NCBI GenBank assembly: GCA_025359105.1
Contig: JANYHK010000026.1
Span: forward strand, 1 to 64,000
DNA: 64,000 nucleotides
Direction: 5' to 3'
DNA from: Myxococcales bacterium
GTDB lineage: Bacteria > Myxococcota_A > Polyangia > Polyangiales > Polyangiaceae
The notes below the pieces were generated by a model. That model searched no databases and was not told where the DNA came from. It worked only from the letters and a program-made list of their open reading frames with translations. Of the stretch, positions 25,119-34,241 are shown piece after piece (position 1 is the first letter of the stretch; the number at the start of each line of letters is the position of its first letter). The position numbers and the translations under genes are program-made.

Positions 25119-27470
25119 TTACGGCGTGCCGTGGACGCGCACGTCCGCGATGTAGAAGTACTCGGGCGCCGTCTTTTCGACGCGCACGTAGCGCGCTTTC
25201 GCGGGCGGCGTGACGTCGGCGGCGTAGATGGCGCGATGGGGCAGGCCCGTCGCGTCCACGGTGCCGAGGACGACGGAGGTGGCGAACGTCGGGTCGCTCG
25301 ACCCGAGGACCCTGAAGCTGCGGCGCGTCTCCGGCTGATCGAGCGCCCAGCGCGTCACGACCTCGACGGCGTCCACGTTCATGCCGGCGCCGAGATCCAC
25401 TTGCCAGTACGCCTTCGTATCGCCCGCGGCGGCCGACCAGCCGTCGAACGCGCTGCCGTCGTTCGCGGCGGCGGCGGGGTGGCTGGTGTCGTAGATGGAG
25501 GACGCGGTGGCGGGCTTGCCTTGCGCGATCTCGGGCGAGCGGAGCGGCGTGCCGGCGGCGGCCACGATCGCGGCGACGCTGCCCGGATCGGACGAGACGA
25601 GCACGGCGTTGGTGACCTGGTTCGACGGATCGATCGGGTTCGGCGTGTAGAGCGTCGCGTCGGACGCGAAGTTGCCGTTCACGACGTTGTTCTTCGCGAC
25701 CGGGGCGAAGACCTGGAGGTACATCCAGTACGCGCGATCGGGATCGGGCGATGGGGTGTCGTCCTTCGCCGTCGCGAGCGAGACGTTGCCGGTGACTGAA
25801 TAGCCCTGCGTCCCGTTGTCCAGATACAGCTCGCCGTACGCGTTGCCCTGGTTGGCGATCACGTTGCCGCGCATCTGTGCGCCCGCTTGCGCGCCGAGCA
25901 CGTAAATTCCGCCGCCGTCGCGCAGCACGCGCATGTGGTGCGTGATGAGGTTCTTCTCGACGACGTTCGCCTGCGACGTGGACGGCGTCGTGTAGCCGCC
26001 GGAGCCGCCGACGTCGACGGAGCCCCATCCCCAGCCGACCGAGATGCCGGTGTAGGGGAGATCGAACAGCTCGTTGCCGCTCAGCGTACTTCGCGTCGTG
26101 TAGCCGACGAAGAGGCCCGGCGCGTCCCAGTACTCGACCCCGGCGCGCGTGACGTACGATCCGCGGACGGTGTTGTCGTGCACGACGAGCGCGGGATCCT
26201 TCGGGTGGTGATCGTCCTCGTGGGTGACGTCGCCGATCATGACGGCGGCGGCCGAAATATCCTCGAAGCGCGAGAGCTCCACGAGGTCGTCGTGCGCTCC
26301 GACCTCGAACGCGAGCGCCGCGCCGCCGAGATGAGAGAAGCGGCAGCGGGTGAAGCGGACGTGATCGGCGGCGCGCATCGTCACGTTCGCGAGCGCCTTG
26401 GTGAGCGCGCCGCCGCGCGTCGTGAACGACGCCTGGAGCGACGCGTACCCGTCGACGCCGCTCGGACCGAGCCAGGTCGCGTGGGCGAAGCCGATGCCTT
26501 CGAACGCGACGTCGTGCACGCCGTCGCCCGTGACGAGCGCCTCGAGGACCGGCACCTCGACGAGCGCCTTGGTGACGTCTTCCCCCGCGCGCGGCGCGTA
26601 GAAGAGCTTGGCGCCGTCCTCGTCGAGGAAGAACTCGCCCGGCTCGTCGACGAGCTCACGCGCGTTCTCGAGCCACGCGACCGCATCGAACGTGTAGCCG
26701 GCCTGCTGCTGAGACGATGCCCAGCACGGCTCGGCGAGCACGAGCCCGCCGGCGACGTCGGCCGACGCCACCGGGCACCGGAACGACTTCCACGCCGTCG
26801 TCCCCACCGCCTCGAGCTTCGTGCGATCGGGCCAGCCCGCGATCGCGGCGTCGCCCAGCGCGAAGCCTTTCGCCGTCTTCGTGAACCCCGCCGGGGATGC
26901 CGGCCCGCGCGCGCGCGTCGCGCGGCGGCCGTTCACGTAGAGCTGCCGCGAGCGCGTCCCCGACGGCACCGGCGCCGAAACCACGTTGCCGGTGACGGGG
27001 GCGAATCCCGTAACGACGCGCGCCCCCGACAGCACCGGGCTCGCCCCCGCCGCCGCGCGGTAGACGATCGCGTGCCCGTTCGCGCCGGAGTCCGCCGCGC
27101 GAAGCGTGAAGGTGCTCGCGAGCCGGTACACGCCGTCGGCGAGCTCCACGACCACGTCGGCCGCTGCGCCGGCGATCCGCGCGCGCGCGAGATCGCGCCC
27201 CGCCTCGAGCGGGCACGGGCTCACGCACGAGCACGCCGTTCCGGCTCCGTCGGGCGCGACGTGAATCGCTCCGTCCCGGGCGCAAGCGGCGGCATCGACC
27301 GCCGCGGCATCGGCGCCTCCGTCCGCCGCCGAATCCCCGCCGCCGGGACCGCCGTCGCCGCCGCTCGATACGTGGGGCTCTCTTCCCGAATCGGCTCCCA
27401 CCGCGGAATCGCTCCCCCCGCAGGCGACGACTGCGAGCAGGAACACGGCCGCCAGATGGTGCGTCGTCAT
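25119..27470 (-). CDS. Secreted beta-helix lipoprotein with a C-terminal F5/8 type C domain
   Basis: 783 residues. Lipobox VVAC (Cys about 17), a Gly/Asp/Ala linker to residue 55, then a right-handed parallel beta-helix (about 70-600). The helix shows the repeated pattern of short strands with Asn and Gly turns, e.g. VVHDNTVRGSYVTRAGVEY, 'STLSGNELFDLPYTGISVG', 'RGNVIANQG'. This fold is shared by pectate lyases and other polysaccharide-acting enzymes. Residues about 640-783 form an F5/8 C (CBM32-like) sugar-binding module (GKPATASSIY, AYWQVDLGAGMNVD, YVRVEKTAPEYFYI). Probably a surface polysaccharide-degrading or -binding protein; catalytic residues cannot be assigned by eye. Confidence 0.88.
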   Translation of the reverse strand: MTTHHLAAVFLLAVVACGGSDSAVGADSGREPHVSSGGDGGPGGGDSAADGGADAAAVDAAACARDGAIHVAPDGAGTACSCVSPCPLEAGRDLARARIAGAAADVVVELADGVYRLASTFTLRAADSGANGHAIVYRAAAGASPVLSGARVVTGFAPVTGNVVSAPVPSGTRSRQLYVNGRRATRARGPASPAGFTKTAKGFALGDAAIAGWPDRTKLEAVGTTAWKSFRCPVASADVAGGLVLAEPCWASSQQQAGYTFDAVAWLENARELVDEPGEFFLDEDGAKLFYAPRAGEDVTKALVEVPVLEALVTGDGVHDVAFEGIGFAHATWLGPSGVDGYASLQASFTTRGGALTKALANVTMRAADHVRFTRCRFSHLGGAALAFEVGAHDDLVELSRFEDISAAAVMIGDVTHEDDHHPKDPALVVHDNTVRGSYVTRAGVEYWDAPGLFVGYTTRSTLSGNELFDLPYTGISVGWGWGSVDVGGSGGYTTPSTSQANVVEKNLITHHMRVLRDGGGIYVLGAQAGAQMRGNVIANQGNAYGELYLDNGTQGYSVTGNVSLATAKDDTPSPDPDRAYWMYLQVFAPVAKNNVVNGNFASDATLYTPNPIDPSNQVTNAVLVSSDPGSVAAIVAAAGTPLRSPEIAQGKPATASSIYDTSHPAAAANDGSAFDGWSAAAGDTKAYWQVDLGAGMNVDAVEVVTRWALDQPETRRSFRVLGSSDPTFATSVVLGTVDATGLPHRAIYAADVTPPAKARYVRVEKTAPEYFYIADVRVHGTP

Positions 27471-27549
27471 TCCGCTCACCTTAGCGCGAGTCCAGCGCTC
27501 GGGTGCCGCGACCGCTGGTACTTGATGTGCCATCCTGTCGTGGACTAGC

Positions 27550-27753
27550 GTGTGCTCGCTAACGGAACCCGTGAAGACGGCGAAAGCGGCGCTGGAGAAC
27601 GCCGTCACCGAGCATCTCCAAGATGAAGAGAAAGTCTCCGTCGAGCTTCGCCCCGGCCTTTCACTTACCGAAATCGCAAAGTTGGAACAGCACCTCGGCA
27701 ACCCGCTCCCACCCGAGATTCACGCGCATAAGTGGAATGTGAACAATGGCTGA
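27550..27753 (+). CDS. Short SUKH (SMI1/KNR4)-like N-terminal fragment
   Basis: 67 residues from GTG 27550, or 60 from GTG 27571, which is better spaced from a GGA. The second half, ELRPGLSLTEIAKLEQHLG then NPLPPEI, closely follows the opening helix of SUKH-superfamily proteins (usually 'PGLTEAEIAALEARLGVRLP'), after which a normal protein would continue for 100 or more residues. Here it stops. The stop overlaps the start of the next gene by 8 bp, so the fragment may now serve mainly as a translated leader. SUKH proteins often act as immunity proteins to polymorphic toxins. Confidence 0.5.
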   Translation: MCSLTEPVKTAKAALENAVTEHLQDEEKVSVELRPGLSLTEIAKLEQHLGNPLPPEIHAHKWNVNNG

Positions 27754-28735
27754 CCCCATCGGTAGTTTCTGGTCGTGGTGGAAGACCGCGCGAACCCGCA
27801 TCGCGAAGGCGATCGAGGGCCGTGACCTCGGCGCGCTCGAGGGCGAGATCACCAAGCACGTCGAGGCCATCGACCCGGGGCTCAGATGGGAGCTCGGGGG
27901 AGGCGAAGGCAAGACGATTGGCTTCTCGCTGGTCTGGGACGGCGATTTGCGGAGGCGCCGCGTGACCGAGCAGTGGCTCGCGCGCGCGCCGAAGAGCGAC
28001 CCGACGTGGGACTACCATCCCGCGAGGGTTGGCGGGAAGGACTGGGAGCACCTCGTCATGGAGCTCGGCCCGCACAACATCGACTTCAGCAAGTTCACGT
28101 GCACGTTCCAGATCGACAAGACCAAGGAGCGCATCGACGCCAAGATCTTCCATCCGGCTCTCGCGAAGGCCCCAGAGCACGTGAGGGGAACGGCCACCTT
28201 CGTCATGCTGGACAGCGCGTTCGGCGAGGACGGCGTCGAGCGCTGGATGGGCGTGATCGATCTCGCCAAGTCGAAGCCGAAGGATGCGAAGCCCCTCACC
28301 GACCTCGTGAAGGCCGTTGCCAAGCTCGCGCGCACCGCAACCGGCGACCAGTGCGCGCTCTATCAGGGTACCCGCGACGGCTCGCCGATCTTCATCATGA
28401 AGAACGAGGCGCTGAAGCCCATCGATCATCTCGACTGCGACGCAGAGCTCGCGATCGCCATCGCGATCGATAGCCCGACCGCCGACGGCCTTCCGACGAA
28501 GAAGGAGAGCATCGCGCTCGACGCCCTCGAGGACGCACTCATCGAGGCGCTCGACGGCGACGCCGCGTACCACGGCCGCGAGACCCACGCGGGAACGCGC
28601 ACCATCTACTTCTTCGCCCCCAAGAAGGGCGCGGCGGCCACCCGCGTCGAGAAGTGGAAGAAGAAGCTCAAACGCACCGTCAAGGTGAGCTGGACACCCG
28701 ATCCGACGTGGGAGGGCCTCACGCGCTGGAGTTGA
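27746..28735 (+). CDS. DUF695-like cytoplasmic protein
   Basis: 329 residues, no signal peptide. The N-terminal 100 residues are helical then beta (FWSWWKTARTRIAKAI ... IGFSLVWDGD). The C-terminal third carries DALEDALIEALDGDAAYHG, RETHAGTRTIYFFAP, and a final strand ending WEGLTRW, the pattern of DUF695-type proteins. The ATG at 27746 overlaps the SUKH fragment by 8 bp, indicating coupled translation. Both families recur in immunity or effector neighbourhoods, but no toxin gene is next to it, so its role stays open. Confidence 0.65.
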   Translation: MADPIGSFWSWWKTARTRIAKAIEGRDLGALEGEITKHVEAIDPGLRWELGGGEGKTIGFSLVWDGDLRRRRVTEQWLARAPKSDPTWDYHPARVGGKDWEHLVMELGPHNIDFSKFTCTFQIDKTKERIDAKIFHPALAKAPEHVRGTATFVMLDSAFGEDGVERWMGVIDLAKSKPKDAKPLTDLVKAVAKLARTATGDQCALYQGTRDGSPIFIMKNEALKPIDHLDCDAELAIAIAIDSPTADGLPTKKESIALDALEDALIEALDGDAAYHGRETHAGTRTIYFFAPKKGAAATRVEKWKKKLKRTVKVSWTPDPTWEGLTRWS

Positions 28736-28740
28736 CCTAG

Positions 28741-29067
28741 CTAACCTGGCGCGCCCGGACGGTCCAGGCAGTCGCGGACGACCTCAGCGAGACGCTCGGC
28801 ACGGTACGGCTTCTGCAGGAAGTTACCGCCCTCGACCAACGCCGCGCCGAGGCCGACGAAGTCCGTGCTGTACCCGCTCGCGTAGAGGACCTTGAGCATC
28901 GGTCGGTCCCCCGTCAATCGGTGGGCCAGCTCACGCCCAGTCATCCCGCCAGGCATGACGAGATCCGTCACCAGGAGGTCGACCCGATCTCGCGGGGTCG
29001 CGTAGGAGTCAGTGACGGGTGTGTTCACGGGGGCGCACGTCCTGGCCGGTGTTACTGGCCGCCTCAA
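28741..29067 (-). pseudogene. C-terminal receiver fragment of a hybrid histidine kinase
   Basis: The frame reads VDLLVTDLVMPGGMTGREL, then LKVLYASGYSTD and NFLQKPYRAERLAEVV: the last two thirds of a receiver, with phospho-acceptor Asp, Thr/Ser strand and Lys. The 'LYASGYS' and 'GGMTGREL' variants are typical of receivers fused to the end of hybrid kinases. The first strand with the acidic pocket is missing and the 35 residues before it show no similarity, so the upstream kinase has been lost. Confidence 0.6.
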
Positions 29068-29150
29068 TCCGTTCGGTGACGAACGGGACGGCGATGTTCG
29101 GCTCGTAAGCGCGTGATCTGTGGCAGGCTCGCGCGCGCCGAGGCCCCATC

Positions 29151-31019
29151 ATGATCCATCGCAATGTGCGGTTCGCTGCGTTCCTCTTTTCGATCGCGCT
29201 CTTTGCGCGAGTGGGGGCGGGCTGCGGCAGCGCAAATCCTTCGCGAGCCAGCGGCGACGGTGGTGGGTCGCCTGTGTTCGGCCAGGACGGCTCGGCCACC
29301 TTCGGAGAAGGCGGCACCAGCGGCCATCCGCAGCCGCAAGGACCGATCGCGATCGACGATTGCCCCGGGACGCTCCCGGCGGCGACCGCGACCGCGCTGC
29401 AAGCAGGCGGTCCGGTCGACGCGGCGATGAAGTGGCTCTACCCGTACGACGGCACCGTCTTTCCGGGCGGCCTCGCGGGGCCGGTGCTGCAGTGGGCGCC
29501 GGAGGCGGGCGGCACCGACGGGATCTACGTCCATCTGCACTCGAAGCTCTTCGACTACAAGGGATGCTTCGGCGCCGCGAACCCGGCGCGCCTGCCGATC
29601 GCGATGAGCGTGTGGTCGAAGGCGTGGCTGCAGAGCCAGGGGCCCGCGGATCCTCTGCGCGTGGAGTTGACGACGATCGGCGGAGGGAAGGTCAGCGGCC
29701 CCATCGCCGAGACCTGGACGTTCGCGCTCGGTAGCCTCAAGGGCTCGATTTACTACAACACGTACACTTCGCCCCAGGTCGCGAACAACGGCGCGGTCAT
29801 GCGGATCCAGCCGGGCGCGTCGGCCCCCACGGCGCTGCTGTCGATCCCCGGGGTCTCGCCGGTCGGGCCCTGCATCTCGTGCCACTCGCTCTCGTCGGAC
29901 GGCTCGACGATGGTCGCCCAGCGCCACCAGTACCCTCCGGGCCTCGTGCAGAGCGAGTCGTACGATCTCAAGTCGTCGGCGACTCCGAACCCCGCCGCGC
30001 CGCTCGCGTCGGTGAAGTCCGACGATTGGGGCTTCAGCGCAGTCTACCCCGATGGGTCGCGCCTCATCACCGACGGCGCGCCCGGGCAGACCGGCGGGAT
30101 CTTCCCCGCGGGGGCCGGTAGCAACCCGGGAATGGAGGGGCCGCTGCCGAGCACGATGTACAATCCGCGAACCGGGGCAGCCATTGCGTTCTCTGGGCTC
30201 AGCGTGAAGTTCGCCAAGATGCCGGCGTTCTCCCCCGACGGAACGAAGCTCGTCTTCAACGATCACGACACGGGCGCGGGCCACTCGCTCGTCGTGCAGG
30301 ACTTCGATCGGGCGACCAACACCTTCTCGAACCCCAAGGTGATCTTCAAGGACGCGACCCTCTTCCCGGGCTGGCCGTTCTTCACCCCGGACTCCAAGAG
30401 CGTCGTCTTCACGCTCGGCGACTCGCCGAACTACGCGAGCGTCTACAGCCCGACGGCCCCGCAGGTCGCAAAGGCGGACCTGCGTATCGTCGACCTCCCG
30501 ACGGCCTCGGTGGTCGTGCTCGACGCCGCGAACGGCTTTCACGGCGCGACGAGCTACTTGCCGTACCCGGGGCGTGACGAGCACGTCGACTTCTACCCGA
30601 CGGTGAGCCCTGTCGCGGCGGGCGGCTACTACTGGGTCTTCTTCACCAGCCGGCGAAACTACGGCAACACGCTGGTCGGCTCGGTCGAGGACACACGGTC
30701 GAAGAAGATCTGGGTCAGCGCCGTCTCCATCGACGCGCCGGCGGGGCAGGATCCCAGCCACCCCGCGTTCTATCTGCCCGGTCAGGAAGACGGGAGCGGA
30801 AACATCCGCGCCTTCGCGACGCTCGACCCGTGCAAGGCGGCGGGAAGCGCCTGCGCGAGCGGCATCGACTGCTGCGGAGGCGCGTGCGTCGGCGGCAAAT
30901 GCGGGGCGCCCGAGGGGTGCGCGAAGACGGACGAGAGGTGCACGAAGACCTCCGACTGCTGCACCGACCAGGGCGCTCTTCAGTGCATCAACGGGTTCTG
31001 CGCGCAGCTGCTGCGGTGA
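29151..31019 (+). CDS. TolB-like beta-propeller lipoprotein with a heme-type CxxCH motif
   Basis: 622 residues. Lipobox VGAGC at about residue 25. The body is a WD40/TolB-like propeller (e.g. MPAFSPDGTKLVFNDHD, FFTPDSKSVVFTLGDS). Within it, CISCHSLSSDG near residue 240 is a c-type heme attachment motif followed by the usual Ser/Asp context. The last 70 residues are Cys-rich with 'CASGIDCCGGACVGGKCG'-type pairs common in secreted myxobacterial proteins. It is probably an outer-membrane or secreted cytochrome-like protein; substrate unknown. It converges on the copper monooxygenase-like gene. Confidence 0.82.
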   Translation: MIHRNVRFAAFLFSIALFARVGAGCGSANPSRASGDGGGSPVFGQDGSATFGEGGTSGHPQPQGPIAIDDCPGTLPAATATALQAGGPVDAAMKWLYPYDGTVFPGGLAGPVLQWAPEAGGTDGIYVHLHSKLFDYKGCFGAANPARLPIAMSVWSKAWLQSQGPADPLRVELTTIGGGKVSGPIAETWTFALGSLKGSIYYNTYTSPQVANNGAVMRIQPGASAPTALLSIPGVSPVGPCISCHSLSSDGSTMVAQRHQYPPGLVQSESYDLKSSATPNPAAPLASVKSDDWGFSAVYPDGSRLITDGAPGQTGGIFPAGAGSNPGMEGPLPSTMYNPRTGAAIAFSGLSVKFAKMPAFSPDGTKLVFNDHDTGAGHSLVVQDFDRATNTFSNPKVIFKDATLFPGWPFFTPDSKSVVFTLGDSPNYASVYSPTAPQVAKADLRIVDLPTASVVVLDAANGFHGATSYLPYPGRDEHVDFYPTVSPVAAGGYYWVFFTSRRNYGNTLVGSVEDTRSKKIWVSAVSIDAPAGQDPSHPAFYLPGQEDGSGNIRAFATLDPCKAAGSACASGIDCCGGACVGGKCGAPEGCAKTDERCTKTSDCCTDQGALQCINGFCAQLLR

Positions 31020-31024
31020 GAGAA

Positions 31025-32329
31025 CTACGGGCAGAGCGACGAGAACGTCGCCGGGGTCGCCCAGCCGATCGACGGCGCAGCGGGGTAGTACGCGCTGAAC
31101 GAGTAGCACATCTCATTTTCCGAATTCTGGCCGAACTGGACCGAGAGGCTCGTCGTGTTGTTCCAGACGCAGTTGGTCTTCACGACGTCCCCCTTGTGAA
31201 TCACGGCATCGATGGAGATCCACGGCTGGTTCTTGAAGTCCCACGCCGCCTCCGTCCCCATGTCGATCGGCGCGCCGCCGCCCTGGCGGAGAAGAGTGGT
31301 GGAGATCGATTTTCCGATTTGGTGCATGTGCGGGAAGGCCCCGAAGAAGCGGCGCCCGTCGAAGGCGTCCGGCACCGTGTAGCAGCTCTTCAGGTCCGTC
31401 GTGGCATGCGGCGGGACGGATATCGCCTGCGTACCGAAGGCGACGACGTCGGCGTCGTACTTGCGGAGGGTCGAGGTCGTGCAGAGATCGAAGCCTGTCG
31501 CGTCTGTCGGGTTCGTCACGTTGGCGGCGTTGTTGTAGTGGACCTGGACCAGGTAATGCGTCGACGCGTCCTGTCGGAATCCCGCCTCCGCGGGGAGGAC
31601 GAGAGGCAAGCCACCTTGCGACCACGCGTAGATCATCGGCGCCGCGAACGACGGGCCGGGGTTGCACGCCACGGGCGTGCCCGAGCTGGACGCCGGTGCC
31701 TTCAGCAGGAGGATGTGGTGCACGATCTTCGGGTTGTCGACGTGAACGCGTATCTCGGTCACGTGGCGCGTGCCGGCCGGAACGTCGAAGCCGTAGCAAG
31801 CGTACTCCTCGGTCGTGACCATCTTGTACGGGGCGCTCGGGGCAACGCGCAGGTCGGGCACGCAGGCGCTCACGATCGGGCCTCCGTCCGTCCCGCGGAC
31901 GACTCCCCCGTCGCCCGCGGCACACGTGCCGTTCCCCGAGGGCGCCCCCGCCGCGATCCACGCGTCGAGGGTCGCGAGCTCGCTCGCGTCGAGCCTTGCG
32001 TAGGGCTGTGGGGGCATCGGTCGCGCGTCATCGTGAACGCGCGCATGGAGGCGCTCGAAGACGGGTACGGACGCGGCGCTCTTCGACGGGCCGCGCAGAT
32101 CGGCGTACGTCGCGAGCGGCATAGGCGATCCGAAGAGCGGTGGGTCTTGGTGGCACTGGCGGCAATGCCCCGCGAGGATCGCGTCGACGTCGCACGGTAG
32201 TACGCCGCCCCCGCCGCCGCCCATCGCGCCCCCTCCGTCGCGCGTGAGGGTAGCGGTCGCGCCTATCGGGTGTGTCCCGCAGCCCGCGGCGACGATACTC
32301 CAGGCAATGATGATGACGGCGTTTCGCAT
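31025..32329 (-). CDS. Copper type II monooxygenase-like (PHM/DBM) lipoprotein with N-terminal heme motif
   Basis: 434 residues from the ATG at 32329. Lipobox VAAGC. Residues about 45-115 resemble a cytochrome c module (CDVDAILAGHCRQCHQDPP, with Met-Pro-Pro later). The rest follows peptidylglycine/dopamine monooxygenase-like enzymes: KIVHHILLLKA (CuH-site His pair), STHYLVQVHYNN (CuM His-x-His) and ENEMCYSFSAYYP (Met ligand). Such enzymes hydroxylate substrates with ascorbate, O2 and two coppers; a heme module could supply electrons instead. Probably periplasmic or on the outer membrane. The stop is 6 bp from that of the convergent propeller gene. Confidence 0.83.
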   Translation of the reverse strand: MRNAVIIIAWSIVAAGCGTHPIGATATLTRDGGGAMGGGGGGVLPCDVDAILAGHCRQCHQDPPLFGSPMPLATYADLRGPSKSAASVPVFERLHARVHDDARPMPPQPYARLDASELATLDAWIAAGAPSGNGTCAAGDGGVVRGTDGGPIVSACVPDLRVAPSAPYKMVTTEEYACYGFDVPAGTRHVTEIRVHVDNPKIVHHILLLKAPASSSGTPVACNPGPSFAAPMIYAWSQGGLPLVLPAEAGFRQDASTHYLVQVHYNNAANVTNPTDATGFDLCTTSTLRKYDADVVAFGTQAISVPPHATTDLKSCYTVPDAFDGRRFFGAFPHMHQIGKSISTTLLRQGGGAPIDMGTEAAWDFKNQPWISIDAVIHKGDVVKTNCVWNNTTSLSVQFGQNSENEMCYSFSAYYPAAPSIGWATPATFSSLCP

Positions 32330-32530
32330 GTTGTCCCGTGACCCGCCTGGCTCATCGCTGGCGCGCAGATACTGGCACGGAGTCGGGCGACCGGCGCGCA
32401 ACAAATTTCCTTGCTGGATACCGAGCGCCACCGGAAGACTCGGGGCGCCGTCGATGCCGATCGGGCTGGATGCGCGCCTTCGACGTTCACAAGAGGAAGA
32501 GGACGAGCACCGCGAGCCGGTGGACGGCGC

Positions 32531-33664
32531 TCATGGCGCGCAGTGCCCGAGTGCCGCTGCGACAGCCACCGACGAGGTCGCGGGCCACGGCGCGAGCACG
32601 CGCCGCGCCGCATCGCAGTGACCGCGATCACGGGCGGCGCGCGCCACGAGGATCGCAGCGTCCTTCGCGTGGATCGAGGCTGGGTACAGTTCTAGGAAAC
32701 GCTCGGCGACGAGCGCCGCCGCGTCACCTCGGCCCGATTGGGCCAGGGCCGCCGCTTCGAGGAACGAGGCGTCCTCCGCCTCAGGGTCCTTTCGGTGCGC
32801 CGCCCCGAACGCGTGAAAGGCGCGCGCCGCGTCCGTGTACTCGCCGGCGCGATAAAGCTTAATCGCGTGCGCATAGTCGACCTCGTCGCCACTGGCAGCG
32901 GGCCTCGGACTCAACGCGCGGGCACTGCTGGGCGGCGCCGCCGCGATCACGGCCGCCGACGAAGGCGCGACCGCGGGACCACTCGGCGCCCACGACTCGC
33001 CGGCGACGAGCAGCAGCTCAGGCTCCCCGTCCCTACGGAGCGCCACGCGCCCCTCCAGGACACGGACGCTCCGGGTCACTTTCTCTTTCACGACGACCTC
33101 GAAGCGCGTTCCTCGAACCTCGAGCTCGCCGTCCGGCAGCTCGACGAGAAAGCGTTCGCCCGGGCGCTGGTGCTCGACCTCGAGAGCGAGTGTGCCGTCG
33201 TCGAGGTGGATGCGCTCGGTCGCTCCGTCGCGGAGGCGCGACCACGTAGTCGCCGGTCCGGGGTGCACCGTCGCTCTCTCTCCTTCGGGGCTATCGACCA
33301 AGCCCGGCGTCGACAGCGTGATACGGGGCGTCCACAACGACGAGCGCGCCACGAGCACGCCGACGACCGCCAGCAAGACGGCCGCGAGGACGACGATGAA
33401 TCGCGGCCGCATGGGCGCGGTGCCACCGGCGAGTGCAGCGTCGCGAAGGATCCGACCTCGCACCCTCCGCACACGAACCTCGTCGTCCGGAGCATCGGGC
33501 ACGAGCGAGCGACCGAGTCGCTGCAGGCGCTCGGCATCCGCCGCGAGGGCGCCGCACGTCGCGCAGGTGCGGCGATGCCGCTCGAACGAGTCCACGTCGG
33601 ACGGGGAGAGCCTCCCATCCCGCACCGCGTCGAGCTCCCAGCTGCGGTCACATTGATCCATCAC
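32531..33664 (-). CDS. FecR-type anti-sigma factor with zinc-finger and TPR-like end
   Basis: 377 residues. N-terminal zinc-binding anti-sigma motif (HRRTCATCGAL, His-x3-Cys-x2-Cys, about residue 30-40), one transmembrane helix (FIVVLAAVLLAVVGVLV, about 88-105), then a periplasmic FecR domain (VELPDGELEVRGTRFEV, RVLEGRVAL) and helical repeats (about 265-377, e.g. AIKLYRAGEYTDAARAFHAF). It should hold the preceding sigma factor at the membrane until an envelope signal arrives. The GTG start at 33664 overlaps the sigma gene stop by 4 bp (an ATG at 33661 is the alternative), so they are translationally coupled. Confidence 0.9.
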   Translation of the reverse strand: MMDQCDRSWELDAVRDGRLSPSDVDSFERHRRTCATCGALAADAERLQRLGRSLVPDAPDDEVRVRRVRGRILRDAALAGGTAPMRPRFIVVLAAVLLAVVGVLVARSSLWTPRITLSTPGLVDSPEGERATVHPGPATTWSRLRDGATERIHLDDGTLALEVEHQRPGERFLVELPDGELEVRGTRFEVVVKEKVTRSVRVLEGRVALRRDGEPELLLVAGESWAPSGPAVAPSSAAVIAAAPPSSARALSPRPAASGDEVDYAHAIKLYRAGEYTDAARAFHAFGAAHRKDPEAEDASFLEAAALAQSGRGDAAALVAERFLELYPASIHAKDAAILVARAARDRGHCDAARRVLAPWPATSSVAVAAALGHCAP

Positions 33665-34233
33665 CAGCCTGCCTCCCGCTTCATGCCCTCGAGCAGCTCG
33701 GCGCGCGCGTGAAAGAGGCGGGTCCGCACCGTCGCCGCGGGGATTTCCAGCGCCCGGGCGGCATCGTCGGCGGCCAGGCCCTCGAGCTCCACGAGGACGA
33801 ACACCTCACGCTTCTTGGCGCTCAGCTTTCCGAGCGCCCGCTCGAGAACGCGCAGCTCCTGTCGACCGATCGCGCTCGACTGCGGGTCGACGGCCGGGCG
33901 TTGTCGCGCTTCGTTGCCGAAGGCGGTGAGAACGCGGAGCCAGCGTCCGAATCCGCGCCTGTGGCGCGACGCGAGGCGCACCGCAATGCCGCACAACCAG
34001 GCACGACAGGAGTCGCGGCCGTCGAACGATGCGGCAATCTTCGGAAGCTCGAGAAAGGTCGCCTGAACCAGGTCATCGACGTCGCCCGGGTGCACCATCG
34101 TCCGCGTCAGCACCCGCCACACGTCGCGCTGGTAGCGGTCGTAGAGCTCGCCGAGCCCGCCGAGCTCGCCGCGGGCGACCTGGGTCAGTAGCTCGGCGTC
34201 GGGGCGCGCGTTCGTTCGCGATGGGGTCTTCAT
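33661..34233 (-). CDS. ECF-type RNA polymerase sigma factor
   Basis: 190 residues. Region 2 (about 25-95): LYDRYQRDVWRVLTR, DVDDLVQATFLEL, and the region around 'RAWLCGIAVRLASRHRR'. Region 4 (about 130-180): LERALGKLSAKKREVFVLVE and LEIPAATVRTRLFHARAEL, the HTH that reads the -35 box. Starts at the ATG 34233, 8 bp after the stop of the preceding gene. Third gene of a four-gene operon in which two envelope proteins come first and the anti-sigma factor last. Confidence 0.93.
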   Translation of the reverse strand: MKTPSRTNARPDAELLTQVARGELGGLGELYDRYQRDVWRVLTRTMVHPGDVDDLVQATFLELPKIAASFDGRDSCRAWLCGIAVRLASRHRRGFGRWLRVLTAFGNEARQRPAVDPQSSAIGRQELRVLERALGKLSAKKREVFVLVELEGLAADDAARALEIPAATVRTRLFHARAELLEGMKREAGW

Positions 34234-34241
34234 CGCCGGCG

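Noticed and set aside
25887-27548. 553-codon plus-strand frame opposite the beta-helix gene
   Set aside because: Composition typical of a GC-rich antisense frame; the opposite strand has lipobox, beta-helix and F5/8C motifs.
29064-31109. 681-codon minus-strand frame opposite the propeller gene
   Set aside because: Shadow frame without motifs; the plus strand carries the lipobox, CxxCH and propeller repeats.
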